Below, piece after piece: positions 1-11,885 of a stretch of DNA of 64,000 bases (position 1 is its first letter; each line of letters begins with the position of its first letter). A program made the position numbers and the translations under genes. A model generated the notes under the pieces. That model was not told where the DNA came from, did no database searches, and saw only the letters and a list, made by a program, of their open reading frames with translations. This DNA is from Diabrotica undecimpunctata (taxonomy: Eukaryota; Arthropoda; Insecta; Coleoptera; Chrysomelidae): positions 93,504,862 through 93,568,861 of the forward strand of contig NC_092804.1 of assembly GCF_040954645.1 (NCBI RefSeq), given 5' to 3'.

Positions 1-645
1 ATAAATCATCTTCTTAAAAAGACATTTCAGTCATGGTCTGACTTAGTTGCCGCTTTAAAGGAAACTTATCTTCCGGCAGAATATGAGAGGAATTTGTGGG
101 AACAAATTCGTTCTACAAGGCAATCTTTTCGAGAACCTGTATCTACATTTATCTCTAATTTTGAAGCTCTTTTCTTCCGTTTACCTTCTGTTGTCTCAGA
201 GAAAGATAAAGTATCTGAAATTAGACGTGGTCTTTTACCAGACTACATCAAAGCTTTGGCTTTGCACGATATAGACACTGTATCTGATCTTACCTCTTAC
301 TGTAAAAGAATTGAGTCTGCGTTATCTATACCCCACTTTAATAATAATAATAAGAAATTTTCATATGAAACAAATTCACTTGATGAAATTTGTTGGAATT
401 GCAACAAACGAGGTCATGTGTATCCTCAGTGCAGGTACCAGAAAAATAAATTTTGTTATGGTTGCGGTTTTAAGAACGTTATTAAGGCACATTGCCCCAA
501 ATGTTCAAAAAACGAAGCGCGAGGTTGTTCGATAGTGGACAGGAATCAACCTCATTGCAGTCAAATGTCTGCATCAAACCTAAAAGGGAAGAACATACCA
601 GGAAAAAATTTGAAGAAAACTTCAAACAAAGGACAAGCAGAGTAA
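1..645 (+). CDS. gag: Gag of a Ty3/gypsy LTR retrotransposon, 5' end outside window
   Basis: The frame is open from base 1, so the start lies upstream of the window. The first 100 or so residues read like the retrotransposon Gag capsid domain (FQSWSDLVAALK, then a RGLLPDYIKAL stretch). A CX2CX4HX4C zinc knuckle (CWNCNKRGHVYPQC) lies at about 402-443, followed by a degenerate second Cys/His cluster (CYGCGF...CPKC). Gag proteins of this type coat and package the element RNA in cytoplasmic particles. The frame ends at 645 after overlapping pol by about 150 bases in the -1 frame. The downstream pol has two frameshifts, so the copy is dead as a whole, although this gag part is unbroken. Confidence 0.85.
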   Translation: MNHLLKKTFQSWSDLVAALKETYLPAEYERNLWEQIRSTRQSFREPVSTFISNFEALFFRLPSVVSEKDKVSEIRRGLLPDYIKALALHDIDTVSDLTSYCKRIESALSIPHFNNNNKKFSYETNSLDEICWNCNKRGHVYPQCRYQKNKFCYGCGFKNVIKAHCPKCSKNEARGCSIVDRNQPHCSQMSASNLKGKNIPGKNLKKTSNKGQAE

Positions 646-3600
646 CATTTCAACTACCACCTATTATTAAAACACGAGCTGAAACTTCTGATTCTAATTG
701 TGATTTTAATCCTTTACCTATAGACAAAACTCCCATAGATACAACGCACAATGTTTCTTTAAATCCTGCGAATATTTCTTTTCCGTTGATTTCAACGTCT
801 GATACTTTATGTAGAACTAATCCTCTTCTCGATATTCGTACACAGGATAATCGACCATATATTTCAATAAATATTGGCAGTGAAACAATATCTGCACTTG
901 TAGACTCTGGTAGTAATGTCTCTATTATTGGCTCTCCAGCCTTATTTCTTCTTAAGAAGCTGAATTTGCATCTTCACTATGATATTTCAGTACAGCTAAC
1001 TACTGCTGATGGTAATGTCCAAAGTACCTTAGGTTATGTGTTTTTACCTGTTACCTTATCTGGTAGCACACAAAAGTTAAAAGTTTTAGTGGTTCCTTCT
1101 ATCTCACATAAAATGATTTTAGGTATGGATTTTATGAAATTGTTTAGAATTTCTTTGGATTTCACAAATTTTTCGTATAGTACAGCTAAACTGTCAACTT
1201 GTGTTGTTAATACTATAGTAAGTTCAGAGAATTTATCCACCCATCAGCTTTCACAACTACATTCGGTAGTCAAACTGTTTAAGGAAATAGGCCCAACAGA
1301 TTCTATTGGTAGAACCCACTTGTATACTCACCATATAGACACTGGTGATGCGAAACCAATTAGGCAAAGACAATATCCTCTTTCGCCTGCTATGCAGAAA
1401 ATTCTCAACGAAGGAGTTGATGAGATGCTTAAGTTAAAAGTCATCGAACCATTAACAACCAGTACACCTTGGTTGTCTCCTTTGTGGTTGGTTCCGAAGA
1501 AAGATAGTTCCTATAGAGTTTGTTTTGATGGTCGAAAACTTAATTCGATAACAATTCCTGATAGTTACCCCATGCCTTTAATAGATTCAATCATATCTAA
1601 AGTAAGAGATGCTAAATTTATTTCGTCAATCGATTTAAAACAAGCTTTTTATCAGATAGCTTTGGATGATCAATCCAAATTAAAGACTGCATTTACAATT
1701 CAAAATAGAGGTTTGTTCTGTTTTAATGTATTACCTTTTGGCTTAAATAATAGTGCACAAGCTATGTGCAGAGTTATGGATTCAGTTATAGGTCCTTTAC
1801 TGGAGCCTTATGTTTTCTATTATCTTGATGATATTATTGTTGTTGCTCCTGACTTTGATTGTCATATCAAAATTCTTAAAATGTTGTTTAAGAGACTTAA
1901 ATATGCAAATCTTACAGTCAATTTTGAAAAGTGTCAGTTTTGTAGACCTTCTCTTAAATTTCTTGGTTTTGTTGTAGATCAACAAGGGTTAAGAACTGAC
2001 CCAGCTAAAGTAGAAGCTATTTTGGAATATCCAGTTCCAAAAACTACTACTCAAATTCGTAGACTTATCGGATTGATAGGTTATTACCGTCGATTTTTGA
2101 ATAATTTTGCATCCATTTGTACCCCCAATTTCTGATTTACTCAAGGGTAAAAAGAAAGGACAGTCTATTGTTTGGACTCCAGAAGCTAACTTAGCTTTCA
2201 GTCAGATTAAACAGGCACTAACATCTGCTCCTGTTCTTGCTAGTCCAGACTTTGACAAGCATTTTTATCTTGCTTGTGATGCAAGTGACACTGGTGTTGG
2301 GAGTGTATTATTTCAAAAAGAAGATGGTTTAGAGCATCCTATAGCTTTCTTTAGTAAAACTCTCTCTAAAGCTCAACGTAAGTACACTACTACTGAGAAA
2401 GAACTGCTGGCTATTTTATTATCTATTGAAAAATTTAGGTGTTATATTGAAGGAAGTGAAAACTTCACTGTGATTACTGATCACTCATCCTTACAGTGCT
2501 TATATTCCCTGAAAAACCCTTCTCCTAGAATTGCCAGATGGATAATGAAATTATCCTGTCACAAGTTCACTGTCATTCACCGTAGTGGTTCTTTAAATGT
2601 TGTGGCTGATTCCCTTTCTAGAATACCTGAACAAAATCCTGAAATTTCTCTTTTAGATTTATCTAATCTTAAAACAGATACTTGGTATGATAATATGGTA
2701 CAAAAAGTACAAAATAATCCAGATCAATTTCCTGCTTTTAAAGTTCATGGTAATGTTCTTTACAAGCATATCTTTTCAAGAAATAAGTTTTCAGATCCTT
2801 CCCCAGAATGGAAAATTTTCGTTCCGTCTCCTCACAGAAAAGATGATGAAAAATCTCTTTCATGATGATCCTACAGCTGCTCACCTAGGAGTATATAAAA
2901 CGCTCTCTAGAATCACGGAATTGTATTACTGGCCTAGAATGAGACTTTATGTCGCAAACTATATCAGTAAGTGCAAAATCTGTGCTGCTAGTAAACCAGG
3001 AAATGTACCTCCTGCTGGTTTAATGGGAAAGTACAGAGATATTAATTTTCCATTTCAGTTTTTATCTGCTGACTTATTAGGTCCTTATCCTAGATCTAAA
3101 AATGGAAATCGTTTTCTTTTAGTTGTTGTCGACTGGTTCACGAAATTTATTTTTGTCCATCCAATGGCAAATGCTACCTCTACAGCTATTGTTAAATTTA
3201 TTGAAAATCAAGTTTTTCTTATCTTTGGGGTACCACAAATTTTCGCAGTTGATAATGGGAAACAGTTCGTTTCCAATCATTTCAAAAATTTAATGAATAA
3301 ATCTAAAGTACAAAAAATTTGGTATAATGCGAGATATTTTCCTCAAATAAATCCTACTGAGAGAGTTAACAAAACTATCGTAACAGCTATTCGTTCTTTT
3401 ATACATGATAATCATAAAGATTGGGACAAAGAAATCTTTAAGATTGCCCAGGCTATTCGCCTAGCCAAACACAAAGTTACACAATTTAGTCCTTCGTTTC
3501 TAACTTTTGCCAGAAATATCCCTTTGGACGGTTCCTTCTTTGGTGCAATAGAAGACAAAGCAAGCAATGTCATTAATATTAATAACAAGCTATTCGACCC

Positions 3601-3934
3601 AAGACCATTAGAAAATATGCCTCCTATTTTCAAAGAAGTGCAAAAGAGAATACGTCACTCTTATGCGACGAATTCTAGTAGGTATAACCTTCGTAGACGT
3701 GATGTCAAATATCACGTTGGTGATAAAGTCTGGAAGAAAAATTTTGTCCTATCAAAAGCTGTCGATGATTTCTCTGCAAAACTAGCGCCAAAATTTGTCC
3801 CCTGTATTGTCAATAAAGTTTTGTCTAAATTAGTCTACAATTTAAAGGATCTAGATGGAAATGATCTTGGAAATTTTCATGTCAGGGATATCAAATTAGA
3901 TGTCACTGATTCTAGTGACGATGAAAATCAGTAA
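492..3934 (+). pseudogene. pol: Pol polyprotein of the same Ty3/gypsy element, two frameshifts
   Basis: Domains appear in order: aspartic protease (ALVDSGSNVSII, about 895-930), reverse transcriptase (core YYLDDIIVV near 1820), RNase H (ACDASDTGVGSV near 2272), and integrase with an HHCC finger (HDDPTAAHLG...CKICAAS, 2860-2995) and a catalytic D-D-E set (SADLLGPY, AVDNGKQF, NPTERVNK). The frame changes twice: near the C5 run at 2122-2126, between RT and RNase H, and near 2837-2845, before the integrase finger. Each looks like a one-base indel, so no full polyprotein can be made. The last frame ends at 3934. No env-like or chromodomain tail is visible. Assignment to Ty3/gypsy rests on the PR-RT-RH-IN order. 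The clade is not resolved. Confidence 0.88.
507..513 (+). promoter_or_regulatory. -1 ribosomal frameshift slippery heptamer (A AAA AAC)
   Basis: In the gag frame the codons are TCA AAA AAC, which gives the classic X XXY YYZ heptamer AAAAAAC. Slipping back one base here enters the pol frame, which is open from 492. This fits Gag-Pol expression by -1 frameshifting. I did not find a clear downstream pseudoknot by eye. Confidence 0.6.
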
Positions 3935-5114
3935 TGCATATTAAAAATATATCTTTTGAGTAAAACTTGCAGTTATACTATTATATCTTACCTTTAAGTG
4001 TAATTTAAACTTACATATATCTTGTATTGCATATATTTTAAATTATCTTCTTATCTCTTTTGTTAAGCTTATACATATTTTTATTACCTGCGTTAACAAA
4101 TATGTTCGTTATTTATGGACTTTTCAATAAAATATTTAGTTATGAGAACCTTTGCTAGAAAATTTATCTACTACCTTTCACAAGTTTGATTGTTATTTAC
4201 TTATCTTTATCTTCGTTTAATAACACATTATCTCTTACCTTTGCAAGTTAGCTACTTGTATTACCTTTATGGTGTTATTAAAACTATTGCGGTAATAACT
4301 TATGTCTAATTTTCATACGTAGTGCAAGTGTCTTGTTTTTCCGTTGAGTGGGTTCAAATATGAGATTTGTTCGGACAAGCACATAAAAATTGCCTAGGAT
4401 GATTTATCTTCGCGGGACTTGAGGTCACTGAAGGAAAACTATTAACAAGGGCGTTAATATTTTCCATTTACCCATTAGGGGTGTTGCGTTAGGCATAATT
4501 CTTTATCTTTTGGAGTGAAAGTAATCTTATGCATATATCTTCTTTTATAGAAACCTCTGGTGTAAGATTATGAAGCTTTGAAGTTTTTGATTGCATTTGA
4601 ATTGTCTTTAACATTTTAAATACATACGTCTATATTTATGCAGTTCTAGTTCTATTTCTTTTGTGTAGATCCCTGGATAGTGTTTAGTGTTATAGCAATT
4701 TCATATGATATTACCACAACTTATCTTATCTTTGCTTTGTATTTTCCTTTATCATAAGTAAGCCAAATTTTATGCAGTATCTTTAATGTCTTTTGTGTAG
4801 AACTTTGACTTACTAGGTATTGTGAAGAATATACTTATCTTTATCTGACAATCAAAATTACTTGTGTTACTTAATTATCTTGATATTTACCTACCTTTAA
4901 TTTTTGATACTATTTGGTACAAAAATTACTTTATCTTATACTAGCTTAATGTCAATTTGCTGTTTTATTGACTTGCCTTAGTCCATAAATATACATATGC
5001 AATATGCCGAGAATTCATTCTCATTATCTTCTTATCTTTAATAAACAATGTAATTGTTTCCAGACCATACTGTCTATTGAAGTTTAGTCATAATAAGTTT
5101 CTCTGATTTAGTTC
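3935..5114 (+). other. Long AT-rich 3' region of the gypsy element, no gene seen
   Basis: About 1.2 kb without a useful open frame. It is rich in repeated TTATCTT/TACCTTT words. I see no env remnant. It continues after the LINE insertion, from 5850 to 6868, with the same composition, so the LINE entered this 3' untranslated stretch. Confidence 0.4.
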
Positions 5115-5838
5115 GAAACTACAAGAAGAATATACCAAGGCTGGCCTAGATATTAACCTCGCGAAAACGGAGTACCTATCTACAAGTGAAGAAGACATAG
5201 AAGATCTACAGATTGATGACAACGTAACAATCAAAGGAAAGGATAAATTTAAATACCTGGGGTTTATAATCACGAAAAAGGTAACAACAGAGGAAGAAAT
5301 TACACAAAGATTAGGACAAACAAGAACAGCAATCCGACAACTTAACTGAGTATGGTGGGATAGACACCTAAATATGAAGACAAAAACGCAGATTTATAAA
5401 ACATTAGTGCGAAGTATTATGACATATGGGGCCGAAAATTGGATCATAAACAAGAAAAACAGCAGTAAGATAATAGCAACAGAGATGGAATGCCTGCGAA
5501 GATGCTGCAGAGTAACAAGAATGGATAGGAGAAGTAATGACGAAATAAAGCAAAGAACATCAATAGAAACAGACATACTAACATATATAGAACAAAAAAG
5601 ACTATAGTGGTATGGACATGTAAGAAGAGCTAGCGACAGCAGATGGATAAAGAGAATAACCGAATGGAGCCCCATAGGAAGGAGGAAAAGAGGACGACCC
5701 CGAAAATCCTGGAGGAACGAAGTAGACGACGCCATGAGTAAGAGAGGACTAAACGATGGAGAATGGAACAACAGAGAGAGATGGAAACGGTTGAGCGAGG
5801 GAAGGCAGTGAATACTGTAGAATCCCTAAATATATATA
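5115..5838 (+). mobile_element. 5'-truncated LINE (RTE-like) insertion with 11-bp target duplication
   Basis: Only the last 700 bases or so of a non-LTR retrotransposon are present. The flanking 11-mer TGATTTAGTTC occurs at 5104-5114 and again at 5839-5849, a perfect target-site duplication. The reading frame (about 5118-5811) covers the end of RT and the C-terminal region (YLGFIITKK, MTYGAENWI, GRRKRGRPRKSW). It has two in-frame stops, TGA at 5347 and TAG at 5605. The tail is CCCTAAATATATATA. A longer, very similar copy lies inverted at 28617-29958. Confidence 0.9.
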
Positions 5839-5849
5839 TGATTTAGTTC

Positions 5850-6868
5850 ACAATGATTGCCCTCATCAATGCATAACTACAATGAATTTTCTTTTTCTTG
5901 AGTGTTATATTTTAATGAAATTTTTTTATTGCATTTACAAGGTAGATTTAACCTTATGCATACTACTATTTAGAAATCTGGTGTAGAGTTGTGTCTCTTT
6001 GAAATGACAATGGAAAGGTTTTGTTTTTTATACCCTCTTGTATAACTTTGCTCTGTACAATTTTTCTGTATAGATTACTTTATTATTCTAACAGGTGCAT
6101 AACGTTTGGATTTAAATCAAAGTATATTTATGACTAATTTTTCTTCTTCAGTTCAACTGAGTATAATTTTGTGCAGTTTTCTTTTCATCTTGTGTAAATT
6201 TTATACTTAATAGATGTCTAGATTGGTCTTACTAAATTTTTACTTATTTCTTTTATATTTTGATGTTTACCTTATCTTTCTTAACTGCTTATAATGTTCT
6301 ACTCATACTATCTCATGCAATATATGCAACTAAAATCTAGATTAGTATTATGATAACTAATATTTGGATTTATATACCTACTGCATTACTGATGATTATG
6401 ATATCTTATCTTTTATAACTTAATGATTATATGCATATCTAGTGATATTGCTAATATCATAATTACCTTGGTTTAAAATTAGCTTCCCTTAAGAACTAAC
6501 ATTCTTGAAAGAATGTCTTTCTAACGATGTTTATCTCCATGAGTGATAGATACATCGTCCCCATATTAGTTGTTTTTGTATGATATTTATGTAATTACAT
6601 ATATATGGGACCGAACTGTGGTGGAGATGTACATTTATACCACTGGATCTTCCTTTAATGGTAAGGTTGTCTTTAGGGTATGGCGTCGGGGGGTTCATAG
6701 TACACAGGACTGTCGTCTCTGAGGAGCGCTTTCGAGGTTTAACCATGGATTATAAGCTACTGCGTTCATACCAACATGATTTCAATCGGCCCAGTGTATA
6801 ATCGATGTACAGTACCAAAGATTGCGGATAACCCTTAACGTAGCTTTTCTCCCTCTTGGTCTACGACC
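5850..6868 (+). other. Continuation of gypsy 3' region, nothing recognised
   Basis: AT-rich, no convincing open frame on either strand and no domain recognised. A slightly more GC-balanced patch lies around 6600-6860. It has no RNA-gene signature that I can see. Confidence 0.3.
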
Positions 6869-7251
6869 AATTTTAGTGTGACGAATACTATAATTCGTTG
6901 GGATAAAATATTTCCCTGAGTATTAACTCTAAAGCCCTGTTACATGCTGCTACAATGTATAGCACATAAATATTTGCCTCATAATTTTAGTGTGACGAAT
7001 ACTATAATTCGTTGGGATAAAATATTTCCCTGAGTATTAACTCTAAAGCCTTGTAAGGAATTGCTATAAGGTATAGCATAGGATTATTTACCTTACAATT
7101 TTAGTGTGACGAATACTATAATTCGTTGGGGATGAAATAATACCCAGAGTGCTCACTCTAAAGTCATTTAGTGTATATAGTATTACAATACTGTAATACA
7201 TACTTTATAATTATGTAGTTAAAATTTTAGTTTAACGGATACTATAATTCG
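6869..7251 (+). repeat. Four-copy tandem repeat, unit about 114 bp
   Basis: Units begin with AATTTTAGTGTGACGAATAC at 6869, 6983, 7097 and (diverged) 7223, giving spacings of 114, 114 and 126. Only the head of the fourth unit is present. Each unit carries ACGAAT-ACTATA-ATTCGT, a 6-bp stem with a 6-base loop, conserved in the first three copies and nearly so in the fourth. The array lies between pol and the possible LTR. Confidence 0.85.
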
Positions 7252-7530
7252 TTGGGTGATAGTCATTTATTTTTTTGACTTAGGTTAATATAAGTATATT
7301 AATTTTTATAGCTTATCACAAGTTAACCATTTTCACTTCATTTTGTTTAAATAATAGTACCTAAACTTACAAGTTATTATACCTATATCTAGGTATCTAG
7401 ATGACTTTATTATTTGGTAAAGATTACCTTTATTATTATTTTGATGATCATAACATATAATGAGTTTAGTGATGAGAAAAATTTCTCAAGGTACTTTCGA
7501 AATTTTTCTACTGGGTGGTGGAAGTGTGTA

Positions 7531-8510
7531 GCGTTATAACTGCTACATTGCCTGCTTTCTTTCTTATGTTAATATATTTCGTTAATTCTATTCTCCAATT
7601 TCCATATCTTCTGTCATAATTCATATTCTTCTATATCCTCCATTGTATCTCTTATTTTTCTATATATTTTCTCAGATATAGATTGTATCAGAATTATGTC
7701 GTTACTTAATTGATTCATTATTCTCTTTTCATTTTTACTGGTATCAACCTTTCCTATTTTCTTAATAATCATCATTTTTATCTTTTACTCAAGTTTCTAA
7801 AGAATGAATTTTATTTTCATCTTCATTTTTTTTCCTGTGGAACGAGAGGTGCCATCTTTATTCTCTGTTTAGTTTAATGCTAGTGACAAAGACTCCTTTT
7901 TGTTGACATTTCCCCCTTCCCGTTCGATACAAAAGTCGATATAATGGCTTTTATTTCTAAAAATGTCGATTTTCTTCATGACTTCTGTAAAAGTATAATA
8001 ACCAATTGTTGTGTCGTCTCCTGAATTAGGAGTCAACCTCCGGGATACATTTCTCAGGTGCGGGTCAAATTATATTAACATCCAGAAGACCAACCGGCCT
8101 GAGAATGGCACTATCATTCCGATAGGAGAGTTGACTCCAGGGCAAGAAAATCCACAACTAACAACATGGCTTGCTAACAACCATAGCAGAAAAGACCAGG
8201 ATAAAACCTAGGATTTGGTGACAAGCATTTTTCCTTACTATAATATAACACTGTAGCAAGAAGTCGAATAATTTTTATTTAAATTCAATATAATATTTAA
8301 ACATGTATTTTTCTGCCCTTTTTGTTTAATATTTTAATAAACATGTGTTAATTTAACTGTGTCTTGTTTCTTCTTTTTACTTGTTTGTGTGTGTTGCTCC
8401 AGAGTAGGCCATATTCACGTCCTGAGTGTGCTAGCCAGGTAGTGTTTCGTATAACGTCTAATGTAGCAATTTTGCAATTGATACATTAGGGGTTATGACG
8501 TTAAAAATTG
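7531..8510 (+). other. Possible 3' LTR and adjoining repeats of the first gypsy element
   Basis: A purine-rich stretch (GGGTGGTGGAAG) ends just before TGTGTAGCG, which could be a polypurine tract followed by an LTR start. An AATAAA lies near 8336. The end is unclear. From about 8495 to 8700 there are diverged repeats built on an ACAAATTGG-like word. One is followed by GCACCCAA, resembling a primer-binding site. No second LTR copy is in the window, so this stays tentative. The small open frame at 8011-8211 has no recognisable domain. Confidence 0.3.
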
Positions 8511-8701
8511 GTCCCAACGGGAAACGATTTGTCGCTCCAACGTTGTTAGTGATGTTAGTCAGGTTGTAGCAGCAAACTAAGGTTGGCGGTTACAAGTTGA
8601 CAACAGCAGCTCAACGTTGGGATGTTACAAATTGAGCCTCGAAGGGTAACAAATTGGCACCCAATGAATGTTCGTTGGAACGTCACAAATTGGTGCGGTC
8701 A

Positions 8702-9345
8702 CAACTTTGGGATCTTCGTTTACCTTAAGTTTTTTTGGAAAACTCTGAGCCTTTTTTGCTATTGGACTTGTTAGTTATTCTATGCAAAGTTTTTTCTGCA
8801 TCATTACCATTTGGTGAGCCAACTTTCTGTTCAACATTCAGGTTATTGGGTTGTGTCACATTATTATCGGACTTAGTTACATTTTCTTCTTCGATTAAAT
8901 ACTCATTTAGGTCAGTAACTTCTTCATCGTCCTACAAAGAATAACAGAGTTTAGTATGCATATGTATGTGTGGTAGATAATTTTGTAGAGTTATTTTAGA
9001 TTAATAGTAAATATATTTTTTTAAACACGTGGTACTTCTATAGTCTGGCAAACATTTATATGCCTCATAAAAGAATGCAAGTATCCTAACGTTACTACAT
9101 ATAACAATGTATTTTATTATTGTTCGTTAATTAACCATAACAATGATATCGCGAAATATTTTTATCAGCAATATTTTGATGTAAATAATGAACTGCATCT
9201 AGATAACCTAAATCTTTGCAAAAATTCATTATCATTCCATTTTTCAAAATGATTGTCTCTGTTCCTAAATTGTTTTTGGGTTCTTCTTCCATCTACAATA
9301 TTTATCATTTCCAAAAAATTTTCATCATCAGTTAAATTTTCAATT
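8702..9345 (-). pseudogene. Inverted Harbinger debris: MADF-gene 3' exon and HARBI1 N-terminus
   Basis: Read on the minus strand, 9343-9190 encodes an N-terminal HARBI1-like stretch (NNEFLQRF-type core). 8934-8702 matches the third exon of the MADF gene at 21395-22056, including the acceptor CTTTGTAG. The same arrangement, in the same relative order, occurs on the plus strand at 20978-21610, so both derive from one ancestral segment. This copy breaks off abruptly at about 8702 inside the exon. No full protein is possible. Confidence 0.6.
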
Positions 9346-9411
9346 TGAATTATTTTTTAGAATATAACAGTAACAGAAAATTTAATTATTAAGCTAAGCT
9401 TTCTGTTGACA

Positions 9412-10424
9412 ATTCACGATTGAAAACAAAGTATCTGACCTCTGGCTCTGGCGGAATAAATTTAAACTACTAAAAGTGGTATAAACAAACCAGACAGCTG
9501 TTGATTTGAATAGAATTATTAAATTTTTTTAGTAAATTTCAGCATTAGGACTACGTCACAGTATATGGCCAAAGAATATTCTTTATAAAGCAATATTCTG
9601 TGACTACGTTAAAGTATTTTAAATCAAATCGATATTGTTCTGTTCCTCGATGCAATTCAAGATCGACAACAGATAGGTATTTCTCTATCCTAAACTGGAA
9701 AACTTGAGGAAAAAGAGGAAATCAATAAAAAGAAAACACCACTATCATTAAGTCAATAACATACTGAGAATACATAATTTATTGTCTTGAATAACAGAAA
9801 TACAAATATCATGTTGGGATAGTATCATGAGGTTTTTTCATCATGATTTATTATGTAATCTTTTAAAGACAAATCATGTGCTATGATCTTTTTTGACTGG
9901 TGACTCTCCAAGTTAAGGTTGATTTCATGTAATCAAATTAACTATCTTACAATAAAGTCAAGTTCAAGTTATTTATTTATGTTAATATACAATAAAGTAC
10001 TTACATATGTCAAAAAATAGTATAAAATAAAAATTAACATATTAAAAACATAAGGCATAATATAAAATAATTCATATTAAACATTACACAGAACATTATA
10101 CTCTGGGTTCCCCAGTATACACAAAATATAGAATTCTGTATTTATCATTACACAGGCCAGTTCCAAACATTAAAGTTAAAATTTAAGAATTCATCACTTG
10201 AAAACTGCTTCCTCTTCAACCAATGGTCTCATTGCTTCACCACAGTACTCAAAGATATCATTAGGCTAATGTCCATTTTTAAATGATAAAAATAACTCAT
10301 CTTAAACCAAACTAAACATGGAAAAGCAATGTTAAACATTAGACTGTTATGTTTGTTTATACCATTTATATCGGCCATGACACTGCAATCGACCTGCCCT
10401 CTACATTCAGTTTCAATCGCGAAT
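9412..10424 (-). repeat. 1-kb MITE-like repeat, copy 1 (ends ATTCGCGATTGAAA)
   Basis: About 1.0 kb bounded by inverted ends: TTCACGATTGAAAAC on the left and GTTTCAATCGCGAA on the right. It is nearly the full reverse complement of 24017-25020. Its right-hand portion (minus sense) also matches 20650-20919. It is noncoding. I could not define a convincing target duplication. Copies 1 and 2 share the sequence next to the repeat, so that insertion predates their duplication. Confidence 0.7.
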
Positions 10425-10545
10425 TACACACAAATATGGAAATATGTGAGGTTAAAAATGCCTGAGCTGACGTTGAACCGTCAAACTTCTACCGCTCAGT
10501 AGGAGTAGAACCCGTGTTTAAACCGAGCTGAAGAATTAAACTTTA

Positions 10546-10800
10546 AGGCACGTACAGACCTACAAACGCATGCGGTGAGCAGCCACGAATACACGTACGT
10601 GTGCAAATGTGGACGGCGCTTTCGTAACCTCTCGCCGCATGCGTTGCTTTGCGCGAATGACTTGAGCACACATGCTGCAAGCCAGAGTGGTGTTGGTTTT
10701 TTCGCACACATCAAAGAAACATACGTGTGCGTTCGCGCTAAGTTTATAGTAAATTCATTTAACAGAAAAGTAGTGGTCAACAAATGCATGCACATAACAC
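10546..10800 (+). repeat. Left Harbinger-like terminal region, unusually GC-rich
   Basis: A GC-rich island in AT-rich surroundings. It contains the terminal repeat, a CACGTACGTG palindrome near 10590, and an inverted pair CGCATGCGGTGAG / CTCGCCGCATGCG (about 10569 and 10630) that could form a hairpin. The overlapping open frames on both strands show no domain and are taken as noncoding. Confidence 0.5.
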
Positions 10801-11508
10801 GCGAAACCCGATGTTTATATAATTGTACAGGGTTGTATTAAGATTCTAGCAGCCTATACCATCTGAATTTGAAATGAATTAATTTATAATTTTTAGGATT
10901 ACTGTTAAAATAATAGTAATCAATGATTAATCTTTCAAAGAAATATACTTAAATAATATTTTTGTAAACTGTCATTCACACATCATTAGTTAATTGTGGT
11001 ATTAATCAAAAGGCAAAAAATAGAAAGTTGTTTTTATACATAAGACCAATATTTGGAAATAAGTAATAATATTATCATTAATGATATAAAAAGAGACCTC
11101 TTCTTGTGTAAAAGTTCGGGAAAATACTTTGCATAATTATAGGGTAGATAGACTTATACATTTAACATTACATTAACATTAATAAATAAAATTTATTAAG
11201 TCGACGTTTCGATATCGATTTAACATTTATTTGTGTCAGCAGAAACGAATGTATATTTAGAAGAATTGTGACATCACTATTTTTGACTTTGATGCCGGTT
11301 ATGTCGAAGATAGTTCGAGATATCAAAATGCCGCTTTCAGATTTTGATTCAGGAGACAAAACTATATATGAATCCATCGATATATCGTCCCCAAAGTATT
11401 GCATAGGCGACAACGCACAAACGAACATACTTTGCGGATGTAAAACGAAAGTTTTTCTTTGAAAATGATGAAAAAAACTTTTTACTATTACATATAAGTA
11501 ATACCGAA

Positions 11509-11862
11509 TTACGAAAAATAAGTACTGGAAAAGTACATAGTTCTTATCGCTACCTTGTCAAAATCATCTACAGATTCGAGTTTGCCTTTACGAGTGGTAC
11601 ATTTTTTTGGTGCAACTAATGTGTGTGTAGTTTTATATTCTTTAATAACTTTAAACACAGAACTATCCGATACTCCAACTTTATCGGCTACTCTTTTCTC
11701 AACAGCGGACAATATTAACGCCGGATTTTCTTGTAACTCGTGCTTATACACGTTTACAATTATTTCTTTAACGTCTACGCTTAAATGGCCTTTTTTAGAT
11801 CTCTTTTTGGGGGGAGTTAAAGGTATGTTTGCGAGTTCATCGGCAGAATCCGTGTCCGACAT
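11509..11862 (-). pseudogene. N-terminal fragment of a DDE_3-type transposase (same family as 47998-48909)
   Basis: The 117-residue frame has a basic PPKKRSKK stretch and a helix-turn-helix-like region (VEKRVADKVGVSDSSVFKVI), then KTTHTLVAPKKCT. As I remember the family, this is the DNA-binding N-terminus of insect transposases whose catalytic half resembles 48501-48909. The match is lost after FDKVAIR near 11540, so the catalytic domain is absent. Its start codon lies 24 bp from the edge of the pogo element, which seems to have inserted just upstream. A domesticated short gene cannot be excluded. Confidence 0.55.
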
Positions 11863-11885
11863 ATTAATTTGTTTTAGTGACTGTA

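Noticed and set aside
6869..7251. Regular repeats considered as a CRISPR array
   Set aside because: Units are 114 bp, contiguous, in an insect retrotransposon. There are no spacers and no cas genes.
8011..8211. 66-codon frame in the possible LTR region
   Set aside because: Short, no domain, no start context, lies in noncoding repeat sequence.
10496..10841. Overlapping sense and antisense frames in the GC-rich terminal region
   Set aside because: They follow the inverted-repeat structure of the Harbinger end and show no domain.
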